Program-made: the position numbers and the translations under genes
In this document: one piece after another, positions 1 through 11,400 of the stretch
Position numbering within the stretch: position 1 is the first letter of the stretch
Layout of the letters: each line of letters opens with the position of its first letter
DNA from: Ophiosphaerella korrae
Taxonomy: Eukaryota; Ascomycota; Dothideomycetes; Pleosporales; Phaeosphaeriaceae
DNA length: 64,000 nucleotides
Assembly (NCBI GenBank): GCA_028456385.1
Contig: JALNQF010000170.1
Location: 30,821-94,820, forward strand
Direction: 5' to 3'
The notes under the pieces: generated by a model
The model's input: the letters and a program-made list of their open reading frames with translations, nothing else
Told to the model about the DNA's origin: nothing
The model's database searches: none

Positions 1-408
1 CCGTGAATGCTTCGTGCATGACATTGCATTTCTTCTTCGCCTTCATAAACCCAGCCGTCGGCCGGCAGAGCAGAACAAAAGTGTGTCAATTGATATCGCC
101 AGGTACGTAATGACGCTCTTGCAGGGTCCGCATGAGATTGCAAGATTCTCGGCCAGATTAGGACCATGTTTTCCTTTTGAGCTGAGGCGCGTGGGTGGGA
201 TGAAGTGAGTGGAGCGTAAGCTGTGCGGCTGCGTTACATCACTTTCGGATCCACGCAGCGGGGTGACCCCACTAAAGCTCCCACTACTTCTTTCCCAACA
301 CGCAAACTCAACAACCTTACTTCTCCCTTATAACTCCCCGTCTCATCAGAAATTCTGACCGCAGACATTCCAGAAACTCACTTACCATAAACCACTCAAT
401 CAATAATC
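1..408 (+). promoter_or_regulatory. Upstream region of the aldolase gene
   Basis: No gene is supported here; the only open frame (14-208) has no recognisable family. The stretch from about 270 to 400 is rich in C and T, as is common just upstream of highly expressed fungal genes. Two matches to the CreA/Mig1 carbon-repressor consensus SYGGRG lie close together in opposite orientation: GCGGGG at 258-263 and CCCCAC (reverse of GTGGGG) at 267-272. Such short sites occur often by chance, so carbon control of the aldolase is only a suggestion. Confidence 0.4.
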
Positions 409-2382
409 ATGGGTGCCAAGGACGTTCTTTCCCGCAAGACTGGTGTCATTGTCGTATGTTTATCGCAATATCAGCTTTGCGATTTGGCCTAATGTGTTCT
501 GTAGGGCGACGATGTGCTCAAGCTTTTCCAGCACGCCAAGGATAACGGTATGAAGACGTACTGATCGCTATTGAAACATGGCTGACATCTTACTCTCCCG
601 AACACAGGCTATGCTATCCCTGCCGTAAACGTACGTATCCATCTCCATCCCCTGGCCGGAATCAGAAATATCAATTGAGATCTGGATTTCACTAAAAGCA
701 GTAGACTGATGATGTCAGGTTACCTCTTCTTCCACTGTTGTTGCGAGTACGATCCTCCAATTCTGCTTACTGTTGGGCGATTCTGACCGGCCACAGCTCT
801 CGAGGCTGCCCGCGATGCCAACTCACCGATGTAAGTTTCACTTTATGCACGGTATTGATAAATGCTGATAAATATACAGCATCCTCCAGGCCTCCCAGGG
901 AGGTGTAAGTGACAGTAAACAGCCACATGACAAAACCAGCTAATCTGAAATTGCCCAGGCCGCCTTTTTCGCTGGAAAGGGCGTCGACAGTAAGTAAATA
1001 TGGATCGGTTGTATCAGGGACATTCACTAATTATATAATAGACAAGAACCAGGAGGCTTCCATCGCTGGTTCCATCGCCGCAGCTCACTTCATCCGCTCC
1101 ATTGCCCCTATCTACAACGTTCCCGTCGTACTACACACCGACCACTGCGCCAAGTTAGTGTCGTAGCCAGCAATCAGGCAAATCGTTTGCTGATTTCTCT
1201 AGGAAATTGCTGCCATGGCTCGATGGTATGATGGATGCTGACGAGAAGTAAGTTTGTGACGAATAATTTTTCGACATTTGCTGACCGTATTTAGATACTT
1301 CAAGGAGCACGGCGAGCCCCTGTTTGTAAGTCAATACCCTCAGTTGCACCCCTGTCAGGGAGCAGTCGCTAAACGAACAATAACAGTCCTCTCACATGAT
1401 CGATCTCAGCGAGGAGGAGAAAGACTGGAGTGAGTGGAACACCCCTGAAGTCTCTGATGGTTCTAATCAGATTCTCTAGACATCGCGACAACAAAGAAGT
1501 ACTTGGAGCGCGCTGCTCCCATGAGTCAGTGGCCCCTGAAGCTTATGAGGCAACAAACACTGACAGTTCATTAGAGCAGTGGCTTGAGATGGAGATTGGT
1601 ATCACAGGTGGTGAGGAGGACGGAGTCAACAACGAAGATGGTATACACCGATTATATACAACCTGTGCTTAGATATATGCTGACCAGTTTCTTAGTTGAC
1701 AACAACTCCCTGTACACCCAGCCCGAAGACATTTATGACATCTACGCTGCTCTCTCCCCTGTCTCACCATACTTCAGCATTGCTGCTGGCTTTGGCAACG
1801 TCCATGGCGTTTGTATGTAACTCCATTTTATGCACCACATATAAGCCATTCGCTGATTTCATGTGTCTACATATAGACAAGCCTGGTAACGTCAAGCTCC
1901 AACCCGAGCTCCTCAAGAAGCATCAACAGTTCGTCAAGGACAAGATCAATGCTAAGGAAGACAAGCCTGTTTTCCTTGTTTTCCACGGCGGAAGCGGCAG
2001 CAGCGTGTATGTATTGTTCTGATACGCAGATATCATTCGAAAATAAGCTAACCTTTAATTTAGCGATGACTTCCGGCAGGCTATTTCTTACGGTGTCGTA
2101 AAGGTCAACTTGGACACTGATATGCAATGGGCGTACCTCTCTGGTGTCCGTGACTTGTATGTGTACATGCATAATGAATATATGAAAAATAAACTGATGT
2201 GTAATTGTAGCATCCAAGGAAAGCATGCCTACCTCCAGACGCAAGTTGGCAACCCAGATGGCGAAGACAAGCCCAACAAGAAGTACTACGACCCCCGTGT
2301 CTGGGTACGTGAAGCCGAGAAGTCCATGACGAAGCGCGTCACTACTGGTCTTAAGGACTTCTACGCAGCTGGAAAGGCATGA
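409..2382 (+). CDS. FBA1: Class II fructose-bisphosphate aldolase
   Basis: Cytosolic glycolytic enzyme that reversibly cleaves fructose-1,6-bisphosphate to dihydroxyacetone phosphate and glyceraldehyde-3-phosphate; class II enzymes use zinc. The joined exons give 360 aa, the usual length of fungal Fba1. Visible landmarks are the N-terminus MGAKDVLSRKTGVIVG, the zinc-site segment VVLHTDHCAKK, the ITGGEEDGVNN block, HGGSGSS and VKVNLDTDMQWA. The model has 17 exons: 409-453, 505-547, 608-630, 719-746, 797-830, 880-904, 959-989, 1042-1153, 1203-1247, 1295-1325, 1387-1429, 1480-1524, 1575-1640, 1696-1812, 1877-2006, 2064-2156 and 2211-2382, summing to 1083 nt. Each intron starts GT and ends AG. 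Several exons are only 23-34 nt. The first ATG follows a pyrimidine-rich leader. Family assignment is firm; single splice sites could be off by a few bases. Confidence 0.96.
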
Positions 2383-2909
2383 ATGGCCGGAAATGCCTAA
2401 AGTTGGCCTGGAGCTATCCACATCCCGGCGGGGCGTTTGCGGAGTAGCATAAGATAGAAAATGGTGTATTGATGATAGCATGATGCGGCCTAAAAACACA
2501 GGACTTGCCTACGAAACGATAAGAATGTAAACATATTATAAAGACATCAAAATCAACAGGCGATATTTCCCAATGAAGTGAGCACTTCTGTGGTTCATCA
2601 CACACGCACACCAGATACGCTTTACCATATTAGGCATAGTACCAGCCTTCTCCGATCAGCGCCATAAGTCCATTGATCTTGTATGACATCATATGTACTA
2701 AACACTGTAATGCTCTTTCCCTGAATTATATGTGTATGTGAACAGTTTGTGGCCGCAGTGAGGTCACCATTTGCATATATAGTATGTTCTTATCCATCAT
2801 TCTTCTTTCACCAAACCTTGAACTTCGACCAAGTCTTATACGGCAAAGCACCTAACTTGCAACAACTATATTTATATATCCTACAACTACTACTTGAAAG
2901 GTATACAAT
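2383..2909. other. Intergenic: aldolase 3' region and next promoter
   Basis: No supported gene. Minus-strand open frames here are short and overlap aldolase exons antisense. The part next to 2910 is the presumed promoter and leader of the repeat protein. Confidence 0.5.
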
Positions 2910-3819
2910 ATGACTCTCGGAGATTCTATTCGAAAGGGCGCAAGCATGATTCACGGCACTGGCGAGGCTATCCGTGGAAACTTTAATGCAGCCGTAGACG
3001 GAGCCGTTGGAGACAAAACAGCCGCAACGAAGAATAAGGAAATTGCCCAAAAAGGCATCGATGAGTGGGATCATGGCTATCGTGGACATGGTATGCACTT
3101 ACCCTCAGAGCACTGAACAAGCACACTGATACATTTCTGCTCTAGTCCTAGGACTAGGAACTGGACCTACACACGGCGTAGGCTATCATGTTCCCGGTCA
3201 CTCGGCCGCCGCCACAGAAGCTCAAAATACAACACATTCTACCTCAACAAACTATGGCCCCCACAGCACAAATCTTGACAACAAGGCCGACCCACGATTC
3301 GATTCTGACATGGACCACCGCGGCACAGCAACTACTTCTACGAATGCCGGCCCACACGACAGCAATATGGCTAACAGGCTTGGCCCTCGCTACGAGTCGG
3401 ACAGGGATAACCGTGCCAATCCAGCTTCTGGTGTAGGATACAGCGGCCCCATGGGATCTACGAACGCAGGTCCACACCAGAGCAATTTTGCGAACAAGCT
3501 AAATTCTAGAATCGATTCAGACCAAGACCACCGCGCCAACCCAGCATCTGGCGTTAGTCCCAGTGGTCCTACAAATTCCACCAACGCTGGCCCGCATACC
3601 AGCAGCTTCGCAAACAAGATGAATCTTAGAGTCGATTCTGATATGGATCATAGAGCTAATCCAGGGAGCAATATTGGGATTCAGGGTGCAGGTGCTGGGG
3701 GTGTAGGAGGTGTTGGAAGTGCGAATGCAGGCCCTCATGCGAGCAATTTGGGGAACAAGCTTGATCCGAGGGTGGATTCTGATATGGATCATAGGGGAAA
3801 TACGGCTAGATATCGTTAG
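2910..3819 (+). CDS. Small hydrophilic protein with five tandem repeats, stress-type
   Basis: Two exons, 2910-3090 and 3146-3819, joined across a GTATGC...TAG intron, give 284 aa. The N-terminal part (MTLGDSIRKGASMIHGTGEA, about 60 aa) is lysine/alanine/glycine-rich and predicted soluble. From about residue 90 the protein has five copies of a roughly 33-residue unit, pattern S-T-N-A-G-P-H-x-S-N-x-A-N-K-L-x-x-R-x-D-S-D-x-D-H-R-x-N, joined by Gly/Ser/Pro-rich linkers. No signal peptide, membrane segment or catalytic motif is seen. Similar NAGPH/DSDxDHR repeat proteins occur in many ascomycetes, usually unnamed. The composition (Asn, Gly, Asp, His; almost no hydrophobics) suggests a disordered LEA-like protectant, which is inference. 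It converges with guanine deaminase, 214 bp apart. Confidence 0.8.
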
Positions 3820-4033
3820 GTGGCGAGTTGACGAGAGAGGAGAGGGATGCTAAGATATACTCGTTCCCTTGATTTAGTGTTATCGATTATAATTTTTAGT
3901 TTACGATGGAATTGTTAAGGGTTCAGTTTGATTGAATGTACCAATTGAAGGATTTAAATTTTAACCATTTACCATCATATGCCTATGAAAAGCAATCTAT
4001 CTGTACTAGCTCACATACCCTATCTCAACCCAT

Positions 4034-5437
4034 TCACAAAATCGCTGCCTCCTTCACCCCACAATACTCCTTCGTACTATGCACCAGCCGCCCCCTCACC
4101 CACACCGCAACCGTATTCCTATCATCCCCGCTATACACCCACTTCTCCACCTTCTCCGCCCAACTCTCCCACCCAAACACATCCACTGCCCCAAACACCC
4201 CACTCCCTACCTCACCTAGCTTCACCATCTGCGCATCAAACTCCATCCCCACCTCAAACCCTCCAACCTGCCCCTCCAACCCCACCACCGCCGCACCCCC
4301 CCTGGTCCCAAGATACAACGCCTCCTCCGTCGACAACTTCGCCGTCTCGTCCCCCGTCTCGAGCGACAAGTGCCGCGACACCCACACCGCCTGCCGCACG
4401 TTTTCGAGAATCGATGGGTGGAAGCCGCCGGAGATGTCTGTTCCGAGACCGAGGGTGTGGCCCTCGGTCAGCAGCGTGCGCACGGGACAACACCCAGACG
4501 TAATCGCCGTATTACTCGCGGGGCAATGCGAGATCTTGGCGCCGCGCTGACGGATGGTTGCGCGTTCTGTGGGGGAAAGGTGGACGGCGTGGGCGAGGAT
4601 AGTCTTGGGCGTGAGGAGCCCATGTGTATCGTATACATCAGTGTAGGACTTTGAGTCGGGGAAGAGGGACTGGACGAGGGCGATTTCGTGCTTGTTTTCT
4701 GAGATGTGGGTTTGGATATGCGTATCTTCTTTTGCGGCGAGGGCGGCAATTGCGGAGAGGCAGTCGGAGGTGCAGGAGGGGGCGAAGCGCGGGGTGATGA
4801 TAGGTTTGACGGTGGTGCCGGCTGGATCAATGAAGCGGATGTAGTCAATGCTGGCTTGAGAGTCGCGGGTGCCGGACTCGACGCTGGCGTCGCGGTAGTA
4901 GGCAGGGCTGAGGTCGCTGTTCATGCAGACGCGGCCGACGAGGGCGCGTTGGCCGCGCCGGAGGCATATGTCGGCAAGGAGATTGGTGGCGGGGACGTGG
5001 ATGGTCGCATAGTAGGCACATGTAGTAGTGCCGTGGGATAACGTCCGCGAAACAAAGTTTTGGTAGACATGGTCTGCTCGGGTGAGATCGGAGAAACTGG
5101 CTTCCATGGGAAACGTGTATGTTTGGAGCCAATCGAGCAATGTGGTTTTACCGAAAAGTCCGGTGTTGGCGTGTTGGGGAGCATGAGTATGTGTGTCGAT
5201 GAAGCCAGGAAAAAAGAAGCCATTGCCCTCTAACTCGACGGTTCGTGCGTCTTTCCATTCTGGTTTGCGGGCCTTGATATCTTCTTTAGATTGAATATTT
5301 CTCTCGACGAATGCAATGATGCCATTTTCATCCACGCCGATTGCGCCTTGTTCGCAGATATCGAGCTCTGCAAGGGATTTGCTGTGGGCGAAAGGCCCAA
5401 GATATATTGTTTTGGAGATTGAAGCAGAGGCCGCCAT
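4034..5437 (-). CDS. GUD1: Guanine deaminase
   Basis: Hydrolyses guanine to xanthine and ammonia in purine salvage and nitrogen use. The single uninterrupted frame encodes 467 aa, close to the yeast enzyme. Amidohydrolase-fold landmarks are visible: the PGFIDTHTHAPQ signature (zinc ligands His83 and His85), THISE (His244, with Glu247 as likely general acid), LAHAVHLS (His283) and GLGTDISGG (Asp334, metal ligand). All expected metal-binding positions are present, so the enzyme should be active. The start at MAASASISKTIYLGPF fits the usual short N-terminus. A long plus-strand open frame across 3936-4550 is its antisense shadow. Confidence 0.95.
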   Translation of the reverse strand: MAASASISKTIYLGPFAHSKSLAELDICEQGAIGVDENGIIAFVERNIQSKEDIKARKPEWKDARTVELEGNGFFFPGFIDTHTHAPQHANTGLFGKTTLLDWLQTYTFPMEASFSDLTRADHVYQNFVSRTLSHGTTTCAYYATIHVPATNLLADICLRRGQRALVGRVCMNSDLSPAYYRDASVESGTRDSQASIDYIRFIDPAGTTVKPIITPRFAPSCTSDCLSAIAALAAKEDTHIQTHISENKHEIALVQSLFPDSKSYTDVYDTHGLLTPKTILAHAVHLSPTERATIRQRGAKISHCPASNTAITSGCCPVRTLLTEGHTLGLGTDISGGFHPSILENVRQAVWVSRHLSLETGDETAKLSTEEALYLGTRGGAAVVGLEGQVGGFEVGMEFDAQMVKLGEVGSGVFGAVDVFGWESWAEKVEKWVYSGDDRNTVAVWVRGRLVHSTKEYCGVKEAAIL

Positions 5438-6057
5438 CTCTTCTTTAGTTTAGATGTATTTTTCTGGTGTATTTCGGGACAAGTTAGGAGAAATAGCACA
5501 CTGTTGGTAAATGAATATAACCTATGTATTCAGCGCGTATAAAATGTGACAAGGCGTTTGGCACTTGAATACAGATTGATGATAGCTGCAATTCAGCTTG
5601 TAGTATTCAGAACGAATATTCGTGAAGTTGAGGGGCAGGGAAGACCTTATCAAGGTAGTTATGTTTGCTCACATTAGGTTAGCGGCTCGGAAAGCTGTGT
5701 GGCGTGGAGCGGTCCGCTTTCCTGCCGGCGCCCTCCGACACTCTAAGAAAACCATGCTAGGTCTTTGAATGCAGTCGACCTCGGGAAAAGAAATGTTGTA
5801 CAGTTGAGAACACGAGTGGGTGAGATCCACAATGCGCTAGATTCACTTTATCTGCATTCGCCGCTATCCTATCTATGAGGAATGTCATAATCTTTCTCCT
5901 CTTGGAACTTGCTTTTCTCCTCATATGCGCCAGGTCACCAAGGGATATCCTAAAGGTCCTCAAAACTCCAAATTTAGCTTTACATGCAGAACTACCCAGC
6001 CTTCAGTCCGGAGGCGGTTTCAATGTAAACATTGTATCTGCTTATATTGAATGCGGC
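5438..6057. other. Intergenic between guanine deaminase 5' end and Arp9 3' end
   Basis: Both flanking genes are on the minus strand, so this holds the guanine deaminase promoter and the Arp9 3' untranslated region. No gene, RNA or repeat is supported. Confidence 0.5.
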
Positions 6058-8107
6058 TCACAAGCTGTAATCATGGATGCCCTGAGGACCCTGTTCGTTG
6101 TAGTCTGGGCGTGTCATGTACCCCTTGCTTTGACCTTGATCTACGACGAATATGACCTTTGCTGCAACCTGCGCGCCGAGAAAGGCAGACTCATCGAAGC
6201 CAACGTCCTTCCACTCTGGAAAATATTCCGGAGGCTTGACAAACTTAATGTTTGTAGGCGTTTGGCCATGCGACGAATGTAGGTTATGTGACATGCTAGG
6301 CATTAGAGGATTACCACCATGTGGCGTAAGATGCTGAGTTTGCCCTGCAGTAGCTGCAAATAAGAGGGGGTTTACCTGTGAGCCCCCATGAGGACCAAGT
6401 TGCGGTTGTGGTGTATTTGCGCCTGTGCCTGCAGGAGTGGAGATGTTGGATGGAATCTCAGATGTGAAAATGGTTGCCGAGGAGGGTGAGATGAGGTACT
6501 TGGACTGTAAAGTCTGAAGCAACGCTTCTTTAAAGCCTACGTTAATGTTAGTCAAAACCTGACAAACTTGTAGATGGCTGCCGGACCCTTTAATCTTGAC
6601 CCGTTACCGCAAACGATCAAATTGTCCCAAAGGTCACTGCGTTTCTGGACTTCATCCATCGAGGATATCGTTCGATGTACGGCTGCTGCAATCTTCTCCA
6701 GTGTACCATCACTGTCCGAAAGGAAGCGCTCAGTACCGACTTCAATCTCGCGCCTAATTGACCCCATCTTTGAACCGCCTTCTCCTGTGCCGTTTGCATC
6801 AATCGCAGATCGGGATTCCCCATTTTCTGCAAGCTCTTGCTTTCCTGCGACCTCATTTAGGGCTGACCTCGCATCAGCCAGGCCCTGCGTCCCTAACTCC
6901 ATGTTCTTTAGGGTATCCAAAAGGGCATGATCTTCGTACAGAAACGTAGCTTTCTCACGCTTCGAGTTAGGCAATCGGATCTGTCTATTCGCAGTGTCTG
7001 GAGCAGGTGCGCCTTTCTTTTTAGCCAATGCCTTGTCTTGTTTCTCCTTCTCCTTCTTCGCAAGATATTCAGTCATCTTGCCACCAGCGACAATGCTTGC
7101 AACATCAAGCACACCCTCATTCTCGTCATTTGCCGTGTCCTCTCCGACTTCAGTGTCAGCGCCCGGCCCACGTGGCATGATTCCGATGGTTGCAGCTCCA
7201 GCAGGCCCAGAACTGATGGCCCCTGTCGAGGCAGCCGCTGCAGGGTTTGTAATAATGTCTTTCTCTTTCGATGCTCCAGAGTTTGGCAGTGGCGTCCCAG
7301 GTGTGAGAATTTCACAGATTGGTGACCACTTCAACTGCTCGCACATATCTCTGTTAAAACCTTTGGATTTGAGCTTGGATAAGAGACCCAATGTGAACGC
7401 CTCTCCACCACAGCCTGTCAAGGAGATGACTCGGCCTTGGGTTTGGGGAATGAATTCACTGACGGCAGTTATGTCGACCTTATTCTTGCCCACATCAATA
7501 ACAGTTGCTGAGTGTACCCCATAGGCCCAGGTTGTCGCAAGTGCCGCATCCATGAGGCCGAAGGCCGGAGTCTTGAACTTTTCGAAGAAGAATTGCGTGA
7601 GTTTCTCGTGTTCGCGGGGGGTCCATGCTGGCTGTGTAATCAAGAGAATAGCAGTGTGAAACGGCGGATTCAGCGTGTTGTAGACGTGGGTGATAAGGGC
7701 AAAGAAGCAGGGCCAATCCACGATCCTGCCTTCTTGTATAGGCCATACTGCGCCCTCTTCTGAGATGCGATCTTCTTCCCATAATACTTCGTCTTCGTCG
7801 TCTTCATCTTCAGTGGATGGCTTCGCATCCTCTTGTGATTCGCCGTTTGGTTCACTTGCAGGCTGGGCTGGATTTTTGCCCTTGCGCCGGATCTTGTAAG
7901 GCTCGAATTCTCCATCTTTTTCGGCAGGGAACATGCGCGACCTGAACCGTAGCTTGCCAGGCGTGAATGACTCCGGTAGGCCAAGCTGGGCAACGGTCGT
8001 CTCTGAGCCGGGCGCGATAATCTGGGGTAGTAGTTAGCGCATATCGCGAGCAGAGAGTGAAACACGTGATGACATACTATTATTTGGTCATCCTTGAAGA
8101 GAGGCAT
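6058..8107 (-). CDS. ARP9: Actin-related protein Arp9, chromatin remodelling subunit
   Basis: Nuclear actin-fold subunit shared by SWI/SNF and RSC remodellers, where with Arp7-type partners it binds the HSA helix of the motor ATPase. Three exons on the minus strand, 8107-8078, 8021-6587 and 6536-6058, give 647 aa. The N-terminus reads MPLFKDDQIIIIAPGSETTV, then SRMFPAEKDGEFEPYKIRRK. An acidic insert lies near residue 70 and a long low-complexity insert sits in the middle. Late actin-fold landmarks are LIVCGNGSRLKGFKEALL and YLISPSSATIFTSE. The first exon codes for only ten residues. Intron 2 (6537-6586, 50 nt) uses an atypical GTCCGG donor but has a CTAAC branch site and restores the conserved LKGFKEAL reading. 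Lacking classic actin ATP residues is usual for this family. Confidence 0.9.
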
Positions 8108-8415
8108 GGCGGCGCAATGGTTGTGAATGGAGCTCCGGCGCGTCTTGGATGCAGCTTTGCGACGCGCCCAACTCGGCTGGCGCAGGTAGGAGCGTATGCA
8201 GCTGAGTCAGCAAGACCCGCATCACTTGAAGCCAGGGCTGTCACAAGCCAGACCAGTGCGTTCGCGTATCACACAAACGTGCTCGAGCAACGCAACACCA
8301 TGGGCGCTGTTTTCGGGTTGGCTCTCCTAGGAAATATTGTCAGATTCGAGAAGCGTTGCGCGTGACAACTTAAACTGGGAGGATTATCCCACCCTCCAGC
8401 ATCACTCCTTGCATC
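8108..8415. promoter_or_regulatory. Shared divergent promoter, Arp9 and NTE1
   Basis: Only 308 bp separate the two divergent start codons, so both genes must draw their core promoters and leaders from this stretch. No single conserved box was identified by eye. Confidence 0.55.
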
Positions 8416-11400
8416 ATGGCAACCCCACAAGCCGTCACCTCGCTCGTCAAGAGTTCCGCTGCAGTAATATCTAACGCGCCGGCATTTGTACATACATCGT
8501 TGGTCACCATGAAGACTACAGATACTGCAGCATCGTCACCATTTGGCTTACTAGGGCGCGTAATTCTCTCCATTCTGAGTGTTCTCCCAACCGTTCTCTT
8601 TTGGTTGTCGTACACACTTCCAACATGGCTTTTTACCCTTTTCTCTATGAGTTTAACATTCACTATGAACTTCACGACTTTGTAAGGACTGAGTCTTCAT
8701 TATCTCCTGGCTATGCTAACTGTGATAGGATGCTAGTAGTGGTCCTCCTTGTATCAACAATCAGCTACTTTGTAAGATATCGCTATTTAACTATGTACGC
8801 AAGACTGCCGCCAGAACCGCAGCGTGAAGATCCACAGGTCGAAGTGTTTCCAGAAAGCCAGGAAGGCGACTCAAAGCGAGGCCTGCACAACTATCTAGAT
8901 GAATTTCTCAGCGCTATCAAAGTGTTTGGATATTTAGAGCGCCCAGTCTTTCATGAGCTTACACGAACTATGCAAACACGGCGTCTCGCTGCGGGCGAAA
9001 CCATCCTTCTCGAAGAAGAGAAAGGATTCTGCTTGGTAGTGGATGGCCTCGTCCAAATCTTTGTAAAGTCCAATCGAGACGGAACTGACTCTGACGAGGA
9101 AGAGGGAGAAGAACCATCAGGGGGATCTACAGGGCAAGGTCATCGCCAAGGTTATCAGTTGCTCACTGAAGTGAAGAATGGCGCACCAATGTCTTCACTA
9201 TTCTCAATTCTTTCGCTCTTCACTGAGGACGTCAAGCTCCGCCATGATGAGGATGAGGAACCCGGCTTAAGTGTGCCAGTAACCCCACACGATGATAGCA
9301 CTCGACCTTCGGTGACTAGGAATAGCAGTTTCGGTCTAGATGACTCTCGGCCGCATACTCCGAATGACATTCAAGAAACCACATTACGACACCGCAGAAC
9401 ATCAGCACTCGCTAGCCCCACGGCTGGAGGGCGACTATCGACCGTGCCTCCTCTCTCGCTAGATACTGATGGTTTCAACAGCTCTATCAAACAAACGAAA
9501 AAGAGAAGATCATCATCCCGGAATATAAAACCCAAGTCTGCTCATCCAGATATTGTCGCACGAGCAACTGCTGATACAACCATTGCCATTATCCCAGCAA
9601 CTGCCTTTCGTCGTTTGACTCGCATCTATCCCAAAGCAACAGCCCATATTGTCCAAGTCATTCTTACACGCCTACAAAGAGTCACTCTAGCGACCAGCCA
9701 CGAATATCTCAGCCTCACAAATGAGGTACTCCGCACGGAGAAACTCATGAACAAATACACCACCTATGATCTACCCGGTTTCCTCCGAGATGCGCCCCTG
9801 GAAAGGTTGAAGGAAAAGTTTTCGAAGGAAACGGAACGTCTTGGTTCTGACGAAGGTATGAAGGGTATTGCATTGCACAATCCCGGAGCGGGACGTCGCC
9901 GGAGATCTAGCGCAGCACTGAGGCGTAGTACTGCAGCTCAGGCCCGTCTTGCAGCTGCTCGTGGCACATCTATGGATGCAAGCTCCGAAACATTAATTGG
10001 TACAACTTCTCCAGAATCTGGAGCCCGCAATGACCGGATCAGTGCGGGTGACCTTTTGACCAACACCCAATCATCACGAGGGGGGAGTCGGATAGGACGC
10101 AATAGTTTTTCCCAGCCATACCCTCACGAAATCCGTCGAGATGCTCGTACACCACTAGACGCCAATACATTCAACCCATTTGCATCACCATCCCTTCGGC
10201 CAAACCTACATCGGCAAGAGTCAATAGATGAAGCCACTGTCTTTCGAGAATCTATCCTCAGCTGCATGTTCAGAGCAATCGGGTTGACGAATCCAGAAAA
10301 TCCTCTGCCCCGGCCTGCAGTATCAGTCGAACAATCACCACGGCTTATATCATTTGATGCCCGGCGGCAAAAAGCGGTTTTCGCCAATGCTTTCGGATTT
10401 ATTGACCCCTATGAGGCAGCACCAGATGGTGATTCTGAGTCAATCGTCTCTGCGTCAAATGTGTCCACCTTGAGTGCTTATGGTCAGAGCAATCTACTAG
10501 AAGAGATTGTCAACGATGTCGAAATCGTTTACTTTCCCAGAGATGCCGTTCTCGTTGAACAAGGTGAACGGAATCCAGGGTTGTACTATGTCATCGACGG
10601 ATTTCTAGATGTCAGCGTTGCTGTTGAAGAGGACTCTTCTAGGCAATCTAACGTTCTTGGCACCTTACCAACAGGACCGGCAGTGACCGAGGACGACCTT
10701 TTTGGTCCACAGCTGAAACGTACAGCGACAAACACATCATTACGCAATGCTGATAACAATAACAATAACAATAGCAATAAAAAGAAGCGGACACGGAGAA
10801 GCCTCTTCATGACAAGGCCCGGTGGCCTAGCTGGATATCTGGGAACTATCTCATCGAATCGTTCATTTGTCGACGTCACTGCGAAGACGGATGTTTATGT
10901 AGGCTTTCTGCCTCGAGCATCAATTGAGAGGATTGTGGAACGCTATCCAGTGGTTTTATTGACCATGGCAAAGCGCCTCACTACACTCCTTCCCCGCCTT
11001 ATCCGGCATATTGACTTTGCACTGGAATGGGTTCAAGTCAACGCCGGACAGGTTGTTTATAACCAAGGCGATGATAGCGATGCAATTTACATTGTTCTGA
11101 ACGGCCGATTACGAGTGATTAAAGACGACGAAAATAGTAAAGTGAAGGTGATTGGCGAATATGGACAAGGAGACAGCGTCGGCGAACTCGAAGTCTTGAC
11201 AGAGTCCGCGCGTCCAGGATCTTTGCACGCCATTCGTGATACCGAATTAGCCAAATTTCCAAAGACTTTGTTCAACAGTCTTGCTCTCGAACATCCCGGC
11301 ATTACAATCAAGATCTCAAAGATCATTGCCTCCCGAATGAGAGCTTTGGTTGACGATCCTCTGCACGAGCAAAGCAAGGAGAGAAGCAACAAAGCCACAC

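Noticed and set aside
3936..4550. 204-aa plus-strand frame
   Set aside because: Antisense to the conserved catalytic C-terminal half of guanine deaminase.
5875..6282. 135-aa plus-strand frame
   Set aside because: Overlaps the conserved last exon of Arp9 antisense.
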